Assembly (NCBI GenBank): GCA_045639125.1
Contig: JAZUCL010000010.1
Span: 41,869 to 105,868, forward strand
Source: JAZUCL01 sp045639125
GTDB lineage: Bacteria; Bacillota; Clostridia; Oscillospirales; QAMX01
DNA length: 64,000 bases
Reading direction: 5' to 3'
In this document: positions 36,324 to 44,333 of the stretch, one piece after another
Position numbering within the stretch: position 1 is the stretch's first letter
Layout: each line of letters starts with the position of its first letter
Translations under genes and position numbers: made by a program
Notes under the pieces: generated by a model
Told to the model about the DNA's origin: nothing
The model's database searches: none
What the model saw: the letters and a program-made list of their open reading frames with translations, nothing else

Positions 36324-36352
36324 TTGTATAAACGGATGTGTTGTGGTAAAAT
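36324..36352 (+). promoter_or_regulatory. Promoter of the sugar isomerase-like/SLH gene pair
   Basis: TTGTAT (36324-36329), 17-bp spacer, TAAAAT (36347-36352), about 45 nt before the chosen start at 36397. Confidence 0.65.
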
Positions 36353-36396
36353 ATGAAATGTGTTTAGGAAGGTACGTATTAAGAAAGGATAATGAA

Positions 36397-37116
36397 ATGT
36401 ATAAATTCAGTATTGCACCATCGGACTATCTTGCTCCGAGTTTTGAGAACAAACTCAATATGTGTGACCGACTTGGCTGTGTCTATGTAGAGATTTTGGA
36501 TCATATAAAAGGTCGTTTTCTCGGTGATATGAGCGGTGACGAAGTTGAGGATATGCGTAATCTTTTAATTGACTACGGTAAGTCAATCTCCCTTATCACA
36601 TACGCTTCTCCCCTTGCCGATGAGGAAAGATTCGAAAAACTTTTGCGTGTTGCCCACACACTTCATACAAAAGCAATCAAACTTAATTGCGACGGATACA
36701 ACGATATGTCTCTGCTCTGTACAGACATCAATCGTTGTGCATCGTTGGCACAAAAATACGGCATCTGTGTCTGTGCAGAGAATAAGCACAACTCTCTTCT
36801 TTCCGATTTGGAATCTGTTGTTACCCCGCAAATTGCCGCAATACTCAATCCCTTTGAGTATATTCTGGCATCTGAAAACCCGCTCTCCCACAAGTTAAAT
36901 AACACGATGTTTCTTCGTGTAAATGACGGCTTATATTTGGAAAAAGAGCCGACAATGCCGGGAAAAGGTAATGGTGAGGTCAAAATACTCACATCACGAC
37001 TTCTTGAAGACTCCTATGACGGATTTTTCTCATTCACCGATTATGTGGGTACTATGTGCTGGGCAGACCTTATGGAGTATGTGTCATTATTCCGTGATAT
37101 GCTTAAAAGTATGTAG
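36397..37116 (+). CDS. Sugar phosphate isomerase/epimerase-like TIM-barrel protein
   Basis: 239 aa resembling the xylose isomerase-like/AP endonuclease 2 superfamily: alternating strands and helices with VYVEILDHIKG, SISLITYASPL, HTKAIKLNCDG, GICVCAENKHNSLL (conserved Glu on a strand end), IAAILNPFEYI and MFLRVNDG (Asp). These acidic and His/Asn positions are the usual metal ligands. ATG 36397 follows AAAGGA; the frame extends upstream to 36343 without a ribosome binding site. The substrate is unknown. The SLH gene follows after 3 nt. Confidence 0.7.
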   Translation: MYKFSIAPSDYLAPSFENKLNMCDRLGCVYVEILDHIKGRFLGDMSGDEVEDMRNLLIDYGKSISLITYASPLADEERFEKLLRVAHTLHTKAIKLNCDGYNDMSLLCTDINRCASLAQKYGICVCAENKHNSLLSDLESVVTPQIAAILNPFEYILASENPLSHKLNNTMFLRVNDGLYLEKEPTMPGKGNGEVKILTSRLLEDSYDGFFSFTDYVGTMCWADLMEYVSLFRDMLKSM

Positions 37117-37119
37117 GGG

Positions 37120-38034
37120 GTGAATGTAACGAACAATTCAAAAAACTTCTCATTTACTGATATTTCTAACCACCCACTTGCTACACATATTACGCAAGCG
37201 GCTTCCCTTTCATTACTAAACGGCTATCCCGACAAAACATTTCGTCCTGACAATGCGGTTACAAGAGCCGAATTTGTCGCTATGACAAATCGTTGTCTTG
37301 GTATAAGTGGTTGTGCTACAGTACCATTTACCGATGTTCCCGAAGACGCATGGTATCACATCGAAGTTGAAAAGGCTTTGTCTATTGGATATATCCACGG
37401 CACTTCCAATACGACATTTTCACCCAACGATTATATAACTCGTGGTCAGGTAGCAACAATTCTTTGTCGTATAGTCGGCGGTAAATATACATTCTGTGGC
37501 TACCATGACGCAGAAAATGTACCTGCATGGATGAAAGATGGTCTATGCTATGCGTGGACAAGTGGCGTGTTTTCCTCAATTTGCCAAACTGACAACCTGT
37601 TTTCCATTGATAAAATTATGACTCGTGGTGAGTGTGCGGCTGTCATTACGGCATTTTATAAGTCCCTAAATCGCTTCCCTATCTTCTTGACGTTATGTGA
37701 AAAAAGTGATAAGGAGATATCTTTCGATTCCCCCTTTTATATCTACTTTACCATTTCAGGTAAGAATCTTTTTTCTCACCTTCTTAAAAAATGTCAAGAG
37801 GATGTAGCCTTTAGCGAATTATCAGAGAGTGTACGTGTTGACTTATGTGTATCAAATGACTTGACAGTTACCGACAAAGAGGTTTTTGAGGCCGACGAGA
37901 ATTACGTCTATATTCGTCTTACTCTACGTCAGGTGTCAAAGGGAGATGCTTCTTTGGTCATTTCAATTAAGCCGACAGACACTAATACCTACAACGTATC
38001 CGACTCTCATCAAGCGTTAAACTTCAAATTCTAA
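37120..38034 (+). CDS. SLH-domain protein without a recognisable signal peptide
   Basis: About 304 aa. Residues ~10-185 are three SLH repeats (FTDISNHPLATHITQAAS, YPDKTFRPDNAVTRAEFVAM; FTDVPEDAWYHIEVEKAL, TFSPNDYITRGQVATIL; VPAWMKDGLCYAWTSGVF, MTRGECAAVITAF). The C-terminal ~115 residues look like a beta-rich domain I do not recognise. SLH modules normally act outside the cell, yet no hydrophobic N-terminal leader is present. The start is unclear: the GTG at 37120 lies inside the AGGGGGTG ribosome-binding sequence, and the ATG at 37124 in another frame stops at once. Confidence 0.7.
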   Translation: MNVTNNSKNFSFTDISNHPLATHITQAASLSLLNGYPDKTFRPDNAVTRAEFVAMTNRCLGISGCATVPFTDVPEDAWYHIEVEKALSIGYIHGTSNTTFSPNDYITRGQVATILCRIVGGKYTFCGYHDAENVPAWMKDGLCYAWTSGVFSSICQTDNLFSIDKIMTRGECAAVITAFYKSLNRFPIFLTLCEKSDKEISFDSPFYIYFTISGKNLFSHLLKKCQEDVAFSELSESVRVDLCVSNDLTVTDKEVFEADENYVYIRLTLRQVSKGDASLVISIKPTDTNTYNVSDSHQALNFKF

Positions 38035-38044
38035 TTTATAACAG

Positions 38045-38078
38045 ACAAACGGAGATGTGACTTCACATCTCCGTTTGT
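38045..38078. terminator. Terminator between the SLH gene and DUF1294
   Basis: Perfect inverted repeat ACAAACGGAGATGTGA / TCACATCTCCGTTTGT with a very short loop, 10 nt after the SLH gene stop and before a convergent gene. It probably works in both directions. Confidence 0.8.
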
Positions 38079-38126
38079 TATCTTCAAAAGCATTCTCTTT
38101 ATTATAGAATATTTTACCAAAACCAA

Positions 38127-38399
38127 TTAAATTAAAAATTTAATATGTACCCAAAATATAAGAGCAGTTTCAATAATGACTATGGCAGGTATTCCCCACG
38201 TGAAACTGCGGTGTTTCGTCTTGTGATGCCAACAATACATTCCTGCAAGACAGCCTAATCCTCCCCCTAAATATGCCAAAGTAAATAATGTTCTTTCAGG
38301 AATACGTCGTTTGTTACACTTGGCATAAGATTTATCCACACCAAACATAACAAATGATAAAAAATTTATCGCTACCAAATAAATAAAAACATTCTTCAT
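38127..38399 (-). CDS. DUF1294 family membrane protein
   Basis: 90 aa with three hydrophobic segments (about 4-20, 38-58, 70-88). The family pattern is clear: FGVDKSYAK, RRIPERTLFTLAYLGGGLG and HHKTKHRSFTWGIP. GGAGG precedes the ATG. The function of DUF1294 is unknown. It is alone on its strand with its own promoter. Confidence 0.85.
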   Translation of the reverse strand: MKNVFIYLVAINFLSFVMFGVDKSYAKCNKRRIPERTLFTLAYLGGGLGCLAGMYCWHHKTKHRSFTWGIPAIVIIETALIFWVHIKFLI

Positions 38400-38431
38400 T
38401 TACGCTGCCTCCGAAACATTATGTCAACAAT

Positions 38432-38459
38432 AGTTTACCATAGCCTAAAATAATGTCAA
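38432..38459 (-). promoter_or_regulatory. Promoter of the DUF1294 gene
   Basis: Minus strand: TTGACA (38459-38454), 16-bp spacer, TAAACT (38437-38432), about 33 nt before the start. Confidence 0.65.
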
Positions 38460-38491
38460 GTGGCTTAAAATTACAATTTATGTTTTTCCCA

Positions 38492-38520
38492 TTGAATTTT
38501 TAAGAGTATTGTATTATAAT
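38492..38520 (+). promoter_or_regulatory. Sigma-A promoter of the DAHP synthase gene
   Basis: TTGAAT (38492-38497), 17-bp spacer, TATAAT (38515-38520), about 36 nt before the chosen ATG. Confidence 0.75.
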
Positions 38521-38555
38521 TACTGCGGATACCCGTGAAGAAAGGCGATATAACT

Positions 38556-39590
38556 ATGGATATGAATATGAATTTAATTCGCCAACTCCCAAGCCCTGAA
38601 ATGATTAAGGCAGCATATCCGCTACCCAAGTCACTTGTAACTGTAAAAAAGGAGCGGGACGAGGCTATAAAGGCAATTTTGTCTGGAAATGACAACCGTA
38701 TGCTGTTAATTATTGGCCCATGCTCTGCAGACCGTGAAGATGCGGTACTTGAATATATTTCCAAACTTGTGCCTGTACAGGAAAAGGTGTCGGATAAATT
38801 TCTCATCATTCCTCGTATTTATACTAATAAGCCACGTACTACCGGTGACGGATACAAGGGAATTGCTACTCAACCTGACCCAACGGAGCAAGCGGATATG
38901 GTTAAGGGCATGATGTCTGTGCGTGAACTTCATACAAAAGCATTCACTGAAACAGGTTTCACATGTGCTGACGAAATGCTTTATCCTGAAAATCACAGTT
39001 ATTTAAGTGACTTGTTGGCATACGTAACTGTCGGTGCACGTTCTGTTGAAAATCAGCAACACCGTCTTGTAGCAAGCGGCATCAATATTCCTGTTGGTAT
39101 GAAAAATCCTACATCAGGCGACTACGGCGTTATGCTCAACTCAATTACCGCCGCACAGCACCCCCATACTTTTTCATATCGAGGCTGGGAAGTAGAAACT
39201 CCCGGCAATCCCCTCACCCACGCAATTTTACGAGGATACGTAAATAAGCATGGTCAGTCACATCCTAACTATCATTATGAAGATTTGGAACTTCTCCGTA
39301 AGATGTATGCCGAGCGAAATCTCAACAACTGTTGTGTCATTTGCGATACAAACCACTCAAATTCAGGCAAGGACTACTTAGCACAAATACGTATAGCAAA
39401 AGAAATACTTCACAGTTGCCGTATAGCAAGTGAAATCCGTACACTTGTGAAAGGTCTGATGGTTGAAAGTTATTTGGAAGATGGTGCACAGAAAATCGGT
39501 GACGGAATTTACGGAAAATCAATCACCGACCCTTGTCTTGGTTGGGATAAAACTGAGCGTCTAATTTACGAACTTGCAGATTTATTGTAA
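38556..39590 (+). CDS. aroF: 3-deoxy-7-phosphoheptulonate synthase (class I)
   Basis: 344 aa class I-alpha DAHP synthase, condensing phosphoenolpyruvate with erythrose 4-phosphate as the entry to aromatic amino acids. Motifs are LIIGPCSADREDAVLEY, PRIYTNKPRTTGDGYKG (PEP/E4P loop), MKNPTSGDYGVMLNSI, VICDTNHSNSGKDY (metal His/Asp) and VESYLEDGAQ. ATG 38556 follows GAAAGGCG; the GTG at 38535 precedes that site. It is monocistronic with its own promoter and terminator. The symbol is by family; which feedback type is unknown. Confidence 0.92.
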   Translation: MDMNMNLIRQLPSPEMIKAAYPLPKSLVTVKKERDEAIKAILSGNDNRMLLIIGPCSADREDAVLEYISKLVPVQEKVSDKFLIIPRIYTNKPRTTGDGYKGIATQPDPTEQADMVKGMMSVRELHTKAFTETGFTCADEMLYPENHSYLSDLLAYVTVGARSVENQQHRLVASGINIPVGMKNPTSGDYGVMLNSITAAQHPHTFSYRGWEVETPGNPLTHAILRGYVNKHGQSHPNYHYEDLELLRKMYAERNLNNCCVICDTNHSNSGKDYLAQIRIAKEILHSCRIASEIRTLVKGLMVESYLEDGAQKIGDGIYGKSITDPCLGWDKTERLIYELADLL

Positions 39591-39621
39591 AATTATAAGA
39601 AAAGATAATTTAGTTGCACTA

Positions 39622-39661
39622 AAAAGCGATGCGTTTTTTAAGAAAAACGTATCGTTTTTTT
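39622..39661 (+). terminator. Terminator of the DAHP synthase gene
   Basis: Stem GCGATGCGTTTTT / AAAAACGTATCGT with two G-U pairs, loop of 4, then a run of Ts, about 30 nt after the stop. Confidence 0.8.
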
Positions 39662-39786
39662 AATCATTATTACATAGCAAATACAAGTACTACTCATTTT
39701 TGCCAAAAAAGCAACCATAAAGGGTATTTTTAGACAATCTTCCTACTTTTTGCACCTCAAAACTGTTGATTACAGCAAATCGACAC

Positions 39787-39815
39787 TTGACATAAGGATA
39801 AACTTTCTGTATAAT
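39787..39815 (+). promoter_or_regulatory. Sigma-A promoter of the PHP phosphatase gene
   Basis: TTGACA (39787-39792), 17-bp spacer, TATAAT (39810-39815): a full consensus promoter about 50 nt before the start. Confidence 0.88.
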
Positions 39816-39864
39816 ACTTTAAGTAATATTAACACAAATATTTTTGTAAAAGGAGGTTATGGTA

Positions 39865-40686
39865 TTGTTTTTCTCGGATCTTCACACTCATACGCAGTTT
39901 TCTTTTGACAGCAAAGCCGATATCGACCAGATGTGTGAAAAAGCCATTAAAATGGGACTTCATTCCATAGCCTTTACAGAACATTGGGATTGTCTGCCTG
40001 AAAACTTTTCGCTTCCCTATGAGGACAGCAAAAAGTATTATAATAACTGTCATGCTATAGCACGACAAAGCGTTATAGATGCTAAAGAGCGTTATAAAGG
40101 CCGCTTAAACATACTTTATGCAATTGAACTCGGTCAACCAAACGTTACTGCCGAAGAATCCCGAAATTTTCTTGCTACCCATGATTTTGACTTCGTGTTA
40201 GGCTCTATACATAACAGTTCACACGGTTTTGACTACTATGAACTTGACTATAAAAACGAGGATACAGAAAAGTTGCTTGAGGACTATTATCATTCCCATT
40301 TTGATATGCTCAAATTTGGAGATTTTGATTCCCTTGGGCACTTGGACTATCCAATAAGAGTTATGAAGGACTATATTGCCACATCGAACATGATACGTTT
40401 CCGTGACACAGTCGCTGAAATTGTGCGTATCATGGCAAATCAGGGAATTGCACTTGAAATAAATACCAACGGCTTACGTAACTGGTTTTCTCGTCTGTCA
40501 CCTGAGCCGTGGGTACTTGAATTATACCGTTCTTTCGGTGGTGAGTTTGTCACTGTCGGAAGTGATGCTCATACACCTGATTATGTCGGTTTTGGCATAA
40601 AAGAGGCTTGTGACCTTGCAGCACAATATGACCTTGGAGTAGCGGTATCTTACGATAAACGCCAACCTTTTGTTGTGCGTCCATAA
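39865..40686 (+). CDS. PHP-domain histidinol-phosphatase (HisK/HisJ type)
   Basis: About 273 aa PHP-family phosphoesterase. Metal-binding motifs are SDLHTHTQFSFDSK at the N-terminus, SIAFTEHWD, the YAIELGQPN segment, FVLGSIHNSSHGFDYYE, LGHLDYPIRV, LEINTNGLRN and VGSDAHTPDYVG. These fit histidinol-phosphate phosphatases that release histidinol. TTG 39865 is favoured as start because AGGAGGT ends one base before the ATG at 39859, too close; the ATG remains possible. It would fill the step missing from the monofunctional hisB in the operon at the left edge. Confidence 0.85.
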   Translation: MFFSDLHTHTQFSFDSKADIDQMCEKAIKMGLHSIAFTEHWDCLPENFSLPYEDSKKYYNNCHAIARQSVIDAKERYKGRLNILYAIELGQPNVTAEESRNFLATHDFDFVLGSIHNSSHGFDYYELDYKNEDTEKLLEDYYHSHFDMLKFGDFDSLGHLDYPIRVMKDYIATSNMIRFRDTVAEIVRIMANQGIALEINTNGLRNWFSRLSPEPWVLELYRSFGGEFVTVGSDAHTPDYVGFGIKEACDLAAQYDLGVAVSYDKRQPFVVRP

Positions 40687-40760
40687 AGTAAACGGCGTCC
40701 TTACGTTTATCCATTCGATGCCTTGGCAGACAGCGGATATAATTGAAAGGACGTTTTTAT

Positions 40761-41930
40761 ATGATGAACTATTCTTCACTTTTTAATAACGGAATCCATG
40801 ATATAAAACCATCAGGCATAAGAAAATTATTTGACCTTCTCGACCACATGGACGATATAATTACTCTCGGTGTTGGACAGCCTGACTTCCCAACACCACG
40901 TCATATTATGGACGCCGGTATTGACTCTCTAAATCGTGGTATTACAAGTTACACTTCAAATGCAGGTATAATTGATCTTCGTATTGAGATTTCAAAGTAT
41001 CTTGAACGCAGATTTGATTTAAGTTACGATCCGGTATCTGAAATTCTCGTTACTGTCGGTGGTAGTGAAGCAATCGACCTTATGCTTCGCACATTGTTAA
41101 ACCCGGGTGACGAGGTTATTATCCCTGAACCCACTTTTGTATGCTACGGACCATTGACACAACTTATGGGTGGCGTACCTGTACCACTCGTCACAACGGC
41201 CGAGGAGCATTTCAAACTAACTGCTGAGGCACTTCGTGCAAAGATTACACCTAAGACAAAAATACTCGTTCTCCCCTATCCTACTAACCCCACAGGCGGT
41301 ATTATGACTCGTGAGGATTTAGAGGAAATTGCAAAGGTACTTCGTGAACGTGACGATATTATTGTCCTGTCTGATGAGGTATACGCAGAACTGACTTTTG
41401 GACGTAAGCACGTTTCTATTGCATCTTTGCCTGGCATGTGGGAACGCACTGTTGTAATAAGCAGTATGAGTAAGGCACACGCTATGACCGGTTGGCGACT
41501 TGGTTATGCTTGCGGACCTAAAGAAATCATTTCCGTTATGACAAAAGTTCACCAGTTTGGTATTATGAGTGCACCAACTGCCGCACAGTATGCATCTATT
41601 ACGGCATTTGCAAATGGTGATTCTCATATTGAGTATATGCGTGACGACTACGATCGACGTCGTAGGCTCATGGTAGACGGGCTTCGCCGTATTGGTCTTG
41701 ATTGCTATGAACCGGAGGGTGCTTTCTATCTGTTCCCATCTATTCGTTCAACAGGCATGACAAGTGAAGAATTCTGCGAACGACTTTTACTTGAAAGTAA
41801 AGTTGCGGTCGTTGCAGGTAACTCATTTGGTGACTGTGGAGAAGGATACATTCGTATTTGCTACGCATACAGCGAGGCAAACTTGAAAGAAGCCCTTGTT
41901 CGTATGGAGAAATTTTTGAATACGCTTTAA
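40761..41930 (+). CDS. Class I/II pyridoxal-phosphate aminotransferase
   Basis: 389 aa fold type I aminotransferase of the aspartate aminotransferase/PatA group. Motifs are ITLGVGQPDFPTP, YTSNAGIIDLR, VTVGGSEAIDLML, VLPYPTNPTGGIM, LSDEVYAELTF and SSMSKAHAMTGWRLGYACG (PLP-lysine). ATG 40761 follows AAAGGACG; the TTG at 40743 overlaps that site. The exact amino donor cannot be read from sequence. It lies 11 nt before the DUF362 gene. Confidence 0.9.
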   Translation: MMNYSSLFNNGIHDIKPSGIRKLFDLLDHMDDIITLGVGQPDFPTPRHIMDAGIDSLNRGITSYTSNAGIIDLRIEISKYLERRFDLSYDPVSEILVTVGGSEAIDLMLRTLLNPGDEVIIPEPTFVCYGPLTQLMGGVPVPLVTTAEEHFKLTAEALRAKITPKTKILVLPYPTNPTGGIMTREDLEEIAKVLRERDDIIVLSDEVYAELTFGRKHVSIASLPGMWERTVVISSMSKAHAMTGWRLGYACGPKEIISVMTKVHQFGIMSAPTAAQYASITAFANGDSHIEYMRDDYDRRRRLMVDGLRRIGLDCYEPEGAFYLFPSIRSTGMTSEEFCERLLLESKVAVVAGNSFGDCGEGYIRICYAYSEANLKEALVRMEKFLNTL

Positions 41931-41941
41931 GGAGTATTGTC

Positions 41942-43063
41942 ATGATTTACACTGCACGTTGCCAAACTTATAACCAAGATGTTATAGATACCGAGATACA
42001 CGATTGTCTAAAAGCCTTTGGCGGTGCAAATACAATTCTTGAAAAAGGTAAACGAGGCAAAGACTCCAAAACTGTTCTTATAAAAGCAAATCTTGTCAAG
42101 TCAGCACGAATTGACGAGGCGGCAACCACTCACCCTGCCGTCATTGAGGCAGTTGCACGAGAGTTTAGTAAATTAGGTGCAACCGTACTTATTGGTGACT
42201 GTCCTGCTATAAATCAAACTACGTCTTCTATGCACGGACTATATCGTGTTACAGGCATGGCACAAGCAGCAGAAAGAACTAATTCCACACTTATTTATGA
42301 CTTTAACTCTCAACAAACAATTTGTCAATACACTAAGAATAAACGCACATTTCCTATATGGACACCTGTTTTCGATGCAGATATTATAATAAACTGTGCA
42401 AAACTAAAAACTCACTCTTTTGCGGTTATGACAGGTGCTGTAAAAAATCTGTTTGGTGTAATACCCGGACTTATGAAATCGGCAAAACACGCAGAGAATA
42501 TGAGTATCACCGATTTTTCACAAATGATAGTTGACTTGTGTGAGTGTGTACAGAGTATAACTCCTGTTTTTTCAATTATAGATGGCATCGTTGGAATGGA
42601 GGGGAAAGGACCCACAGGAGGTACTCCAAAAGTTGCAAATGCACTTATTGCCTCTGACTCACCATATACTGCCGACCTTGCAGGCATTGAAATAATGGGA
42701 CTTAAACCTGACCTCGTTCCGATTATACATTGTGCCATCAAAAGAGGGCTTATGCCGTCATCTCTTAATGAGTGTGAATGTAACGGCACTTTAGTTAAAG
42801 ATTTAGTGACACCTTTCAAGACACCACGAAAAACAAATCTTCTTTCGATGGCTCTATCAGCATTGTCTTTATCCAATCTGTTTGGCGGAGGCGGGGCATA
42901 TCCTCACATTGACAAAAAGCGTTGTATCGCTTGCGGAAAGTGTGTAGAGATTTGTCCGGTTCATGCCGCTACTAATACCGATGGGATTTTAATTGACCGT
43001 AAAAAGTGTATACGTTGTTACTGTTGTCACGAAGTTTGTCCTGCACGTGCTATTGATATATAA
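41942..43063 (+). CDS. DUF362 domain protein with C-terminal 2x[4Fe-4S] ferredoxin
   Basis: 373 aa. The N-terminal ~300 residues are a DUF362 domain (VLIKANLVKSARIDEAATTH, VLIGDCPAI, INCAKLKTHSFAVMTGAVKN, DGIVGMEGKGPTGG). The C-terminus is an eight-cysteine ferredoxin, CIACGKCVEICP and CIRCYCCHEVCP. DUF362-ferredoxin proteins are common in clostridia and their role is not established; an electron-transfer function is likely. ATG 41942 follows AAGGAG after the aminotransferase stop; the longer frame overlaps that gene. Confidence 0.9.
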   Translation: MIYTARCQTYNQDVIDTEIHDCLKAFGGANTILEKGKRGKDSKTVLIKANLVKSARIDEAATTHPAVIEAVAREFSKLGATVLIGDCPAINQTTSSMHGLYRVTGMAQAAERTNSTLIYDFNSQQTICQYTKNKRTFPIWTPVFDADIIINCAKLKTHSFAVMTGAVKNLFGVIPGLMKSAKHAENMSITDFSQMIVDLCECVQSITPVFSIIDGIVGMEGKGPTGGTPKVANALIASDSPYTADLAGIEIMGLKPDLVPIIHCAIKRGLMPSSLNECECNGTLVKDLVTPFKTPRKTNLLSMALSALSLSNLFGGGGAYPHIDKKRCIACGKCVEICPVHAATNTDGILIDRKKCIRCYCCHEVCPARAIDI

Positions 43064-43074
43064 GGAGTGAAACT

Positions 43075-43959
43075 ATGCAAAAGGTATCATTACCCGCATA
43101 CGCAAAAATAAATCTAACTTTGGATATACTTGGAAAGCGTCCTGACGGCTATCATGATATGCGTATGATAATGCAGTCTGTCGCACTCTATGATAAACTG
43201 ACTGTAGAAAAGACAGAAAGTGGAATACATCTTGACAGTGACTTGCGTTTTCTTCCTAAAAACGGAAAAAATCTCGCACAACGTGCAGCAGAACTGTTTT
43301 TTAGTGAATTAAAAATTTCTGCAGGTGCGTCAATTTGTCTACGCAAAAGTATTCCTGTTTCTGCAGGGCTTGCAGGTGGAAGTACAGATGCAGCCGCAGT
43401 ATTCAAAGCACTTGATATGCTATATGAAACACATCTTACCCAAAATGAGTTGTGTACTTTAGGTAAGAAACTTGGTGCAGACATTCCTTTTTGTCTCACA
43501 GGCGGCACAGCACTTGTTGAGGGTATCGGTGAAAAAATCACTCCGCTGTCCCCTATACCACATTGTCATATTGTGCTGTGTAAGCCACACTTTGGCGTAT
43601 CAACAGCATACGTTTTCTCGAAAATCAACTGCTCAAAATTGAAAGAACACCCTGATACAAAGGGTATAATAAATGCAATAGATACAGGTGACTTGTCTGC
43701 CCTTGCTCACAGACTCTATAACGTAATGGAAACAGTTACGGCAGAAGAACACTGTGAAATTGCAGAGATAAAAACCATGTTACTTGACAACGGAGCAATC
43801 GGTTGTGCAATGAGTGGAAGCGGTCCTACCGTTTTTGGTATATTTGATAACTTGGATAACGCTCGTAAGGCAAAAGAGAGTCTAAATAAGAGTTATTCAG
43901 AAGTGTATATCACCGAGCCATGTGTCGGTTGGCAGGAAAAAGATTTTATAATTTCATAA
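43075..43959 (+). CDS. ispE: 4-diphosphocytidyl-2-C-methyl-D-erythritol kinase
   Basis: 294 aa GHMP kinase of the MEP isoprenoid pathway. PAYAKINLTLDILGKRPDGYH is the diagnostic N-terminus, PVSAGLAGGSTDAAAVFKAL the ATP loop, GADIPFCLTGGTALVEG the substrate region and AMSGSGPTVFGIF the third GHMP motif. It is 11 nt after the DUF362 gene, with AAGGAG, and is followed by a terminator, so it ends this operon. Confidence 0.95.
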   Translation: MQKVSLPAYAKINLTLDILGKRPDGYHDMRMIMQSVALYDKLTVEKTESGIHLDSDLRFLPKNGKNLAQRAAELFFSELKISAGASICLRKSIPVSAGLAGGSTDAAAVFKALDMLYETHLTQNELCTLGKKLGADIPFCLTGGTALVEGIGEKITPLSPIPHCHIVLCKPHFGVSTAYVFSKINCSKLKEHPDTKGIINAIDTGDLSALAHRLYNVMETVTAEEHCEIAEIKTMLLDNGAIGCAMSGSGPTVFGIFDNLDNARKAKESLNKSYSEVYITEPCVGWQEKDFIIS

Positions 43960-43964
43960 AAACT

Positions 43965-43999
43965 AAGCCTCATAGACACTAAAGGTATCTATGAGGCTT
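43965..43999. terminator. Terminator between ispE and a convergent small membrane gene
   Basis: Perfect 12-bp stem AAGCCTCATAGA / TCTATGAGGCTT with an 11-nt loop, immediately after ispE and just past the stop of the minus-strand 98-aa gene. Probably bidirectional. Confidence 0.8.
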
Positions 44000-44006
44000 T
44001 CTAAAT

Positions 44007-44303
44007 CTATACATCACACGACTGTGATGTTTTACTTCCCTTTTTCGACATATATAATCGGCACAGTCTGTACACGGCAAGCATAACACCACAGGGAATA
44101 AATCCAACTGTAAATGCAAGAAGTGCCGACCATATATTTGCAGCAAAAGATGCGAAGGCAATATCACCGATAAAATAACATGCCGGAAGTATAAGTCCCA
44201 CATATTTATTCTTTCTTAAAGACAGTGTAATTTGCACCCACAGCCACAATGCTATGAATAAAACTATAGTCAAAACTGTCCATACCGACGGCACACAAAA
44301 CAC
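44007..44303 (-). CDS. Small three-pass membrane protein, unknown function
   Basis: 98 aa with hydrophobic segments at about 7-26, 34-52 and 57-80, and a basic end KKGSKTSQSCDV. It lies 30 nt after glnS on the same strand, so it may be the third gene of the gltX-glnS operon. GAGAGGA precedes the ATG. No family recognised. Confidence 0.55.
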   Translation of the reverse strand: MFCVPSVWTVLTIVLFIALWLWVQITLSLRKNKYVGLILPACYFIGDIAFASFAANIWSALLAFTVGFIPCGVMLAVYRLCRLYMSKKGSKTSQSCDV

Positions 44304-44333
44304 TTCCTCTCATTTCAAATTGCTATGCTACTA

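Noticed and set aside
41319..41627. Minus-strand frame within the aminotransferase gene
   Set aside because: Antisense of the well-conserved PLP-binding region.
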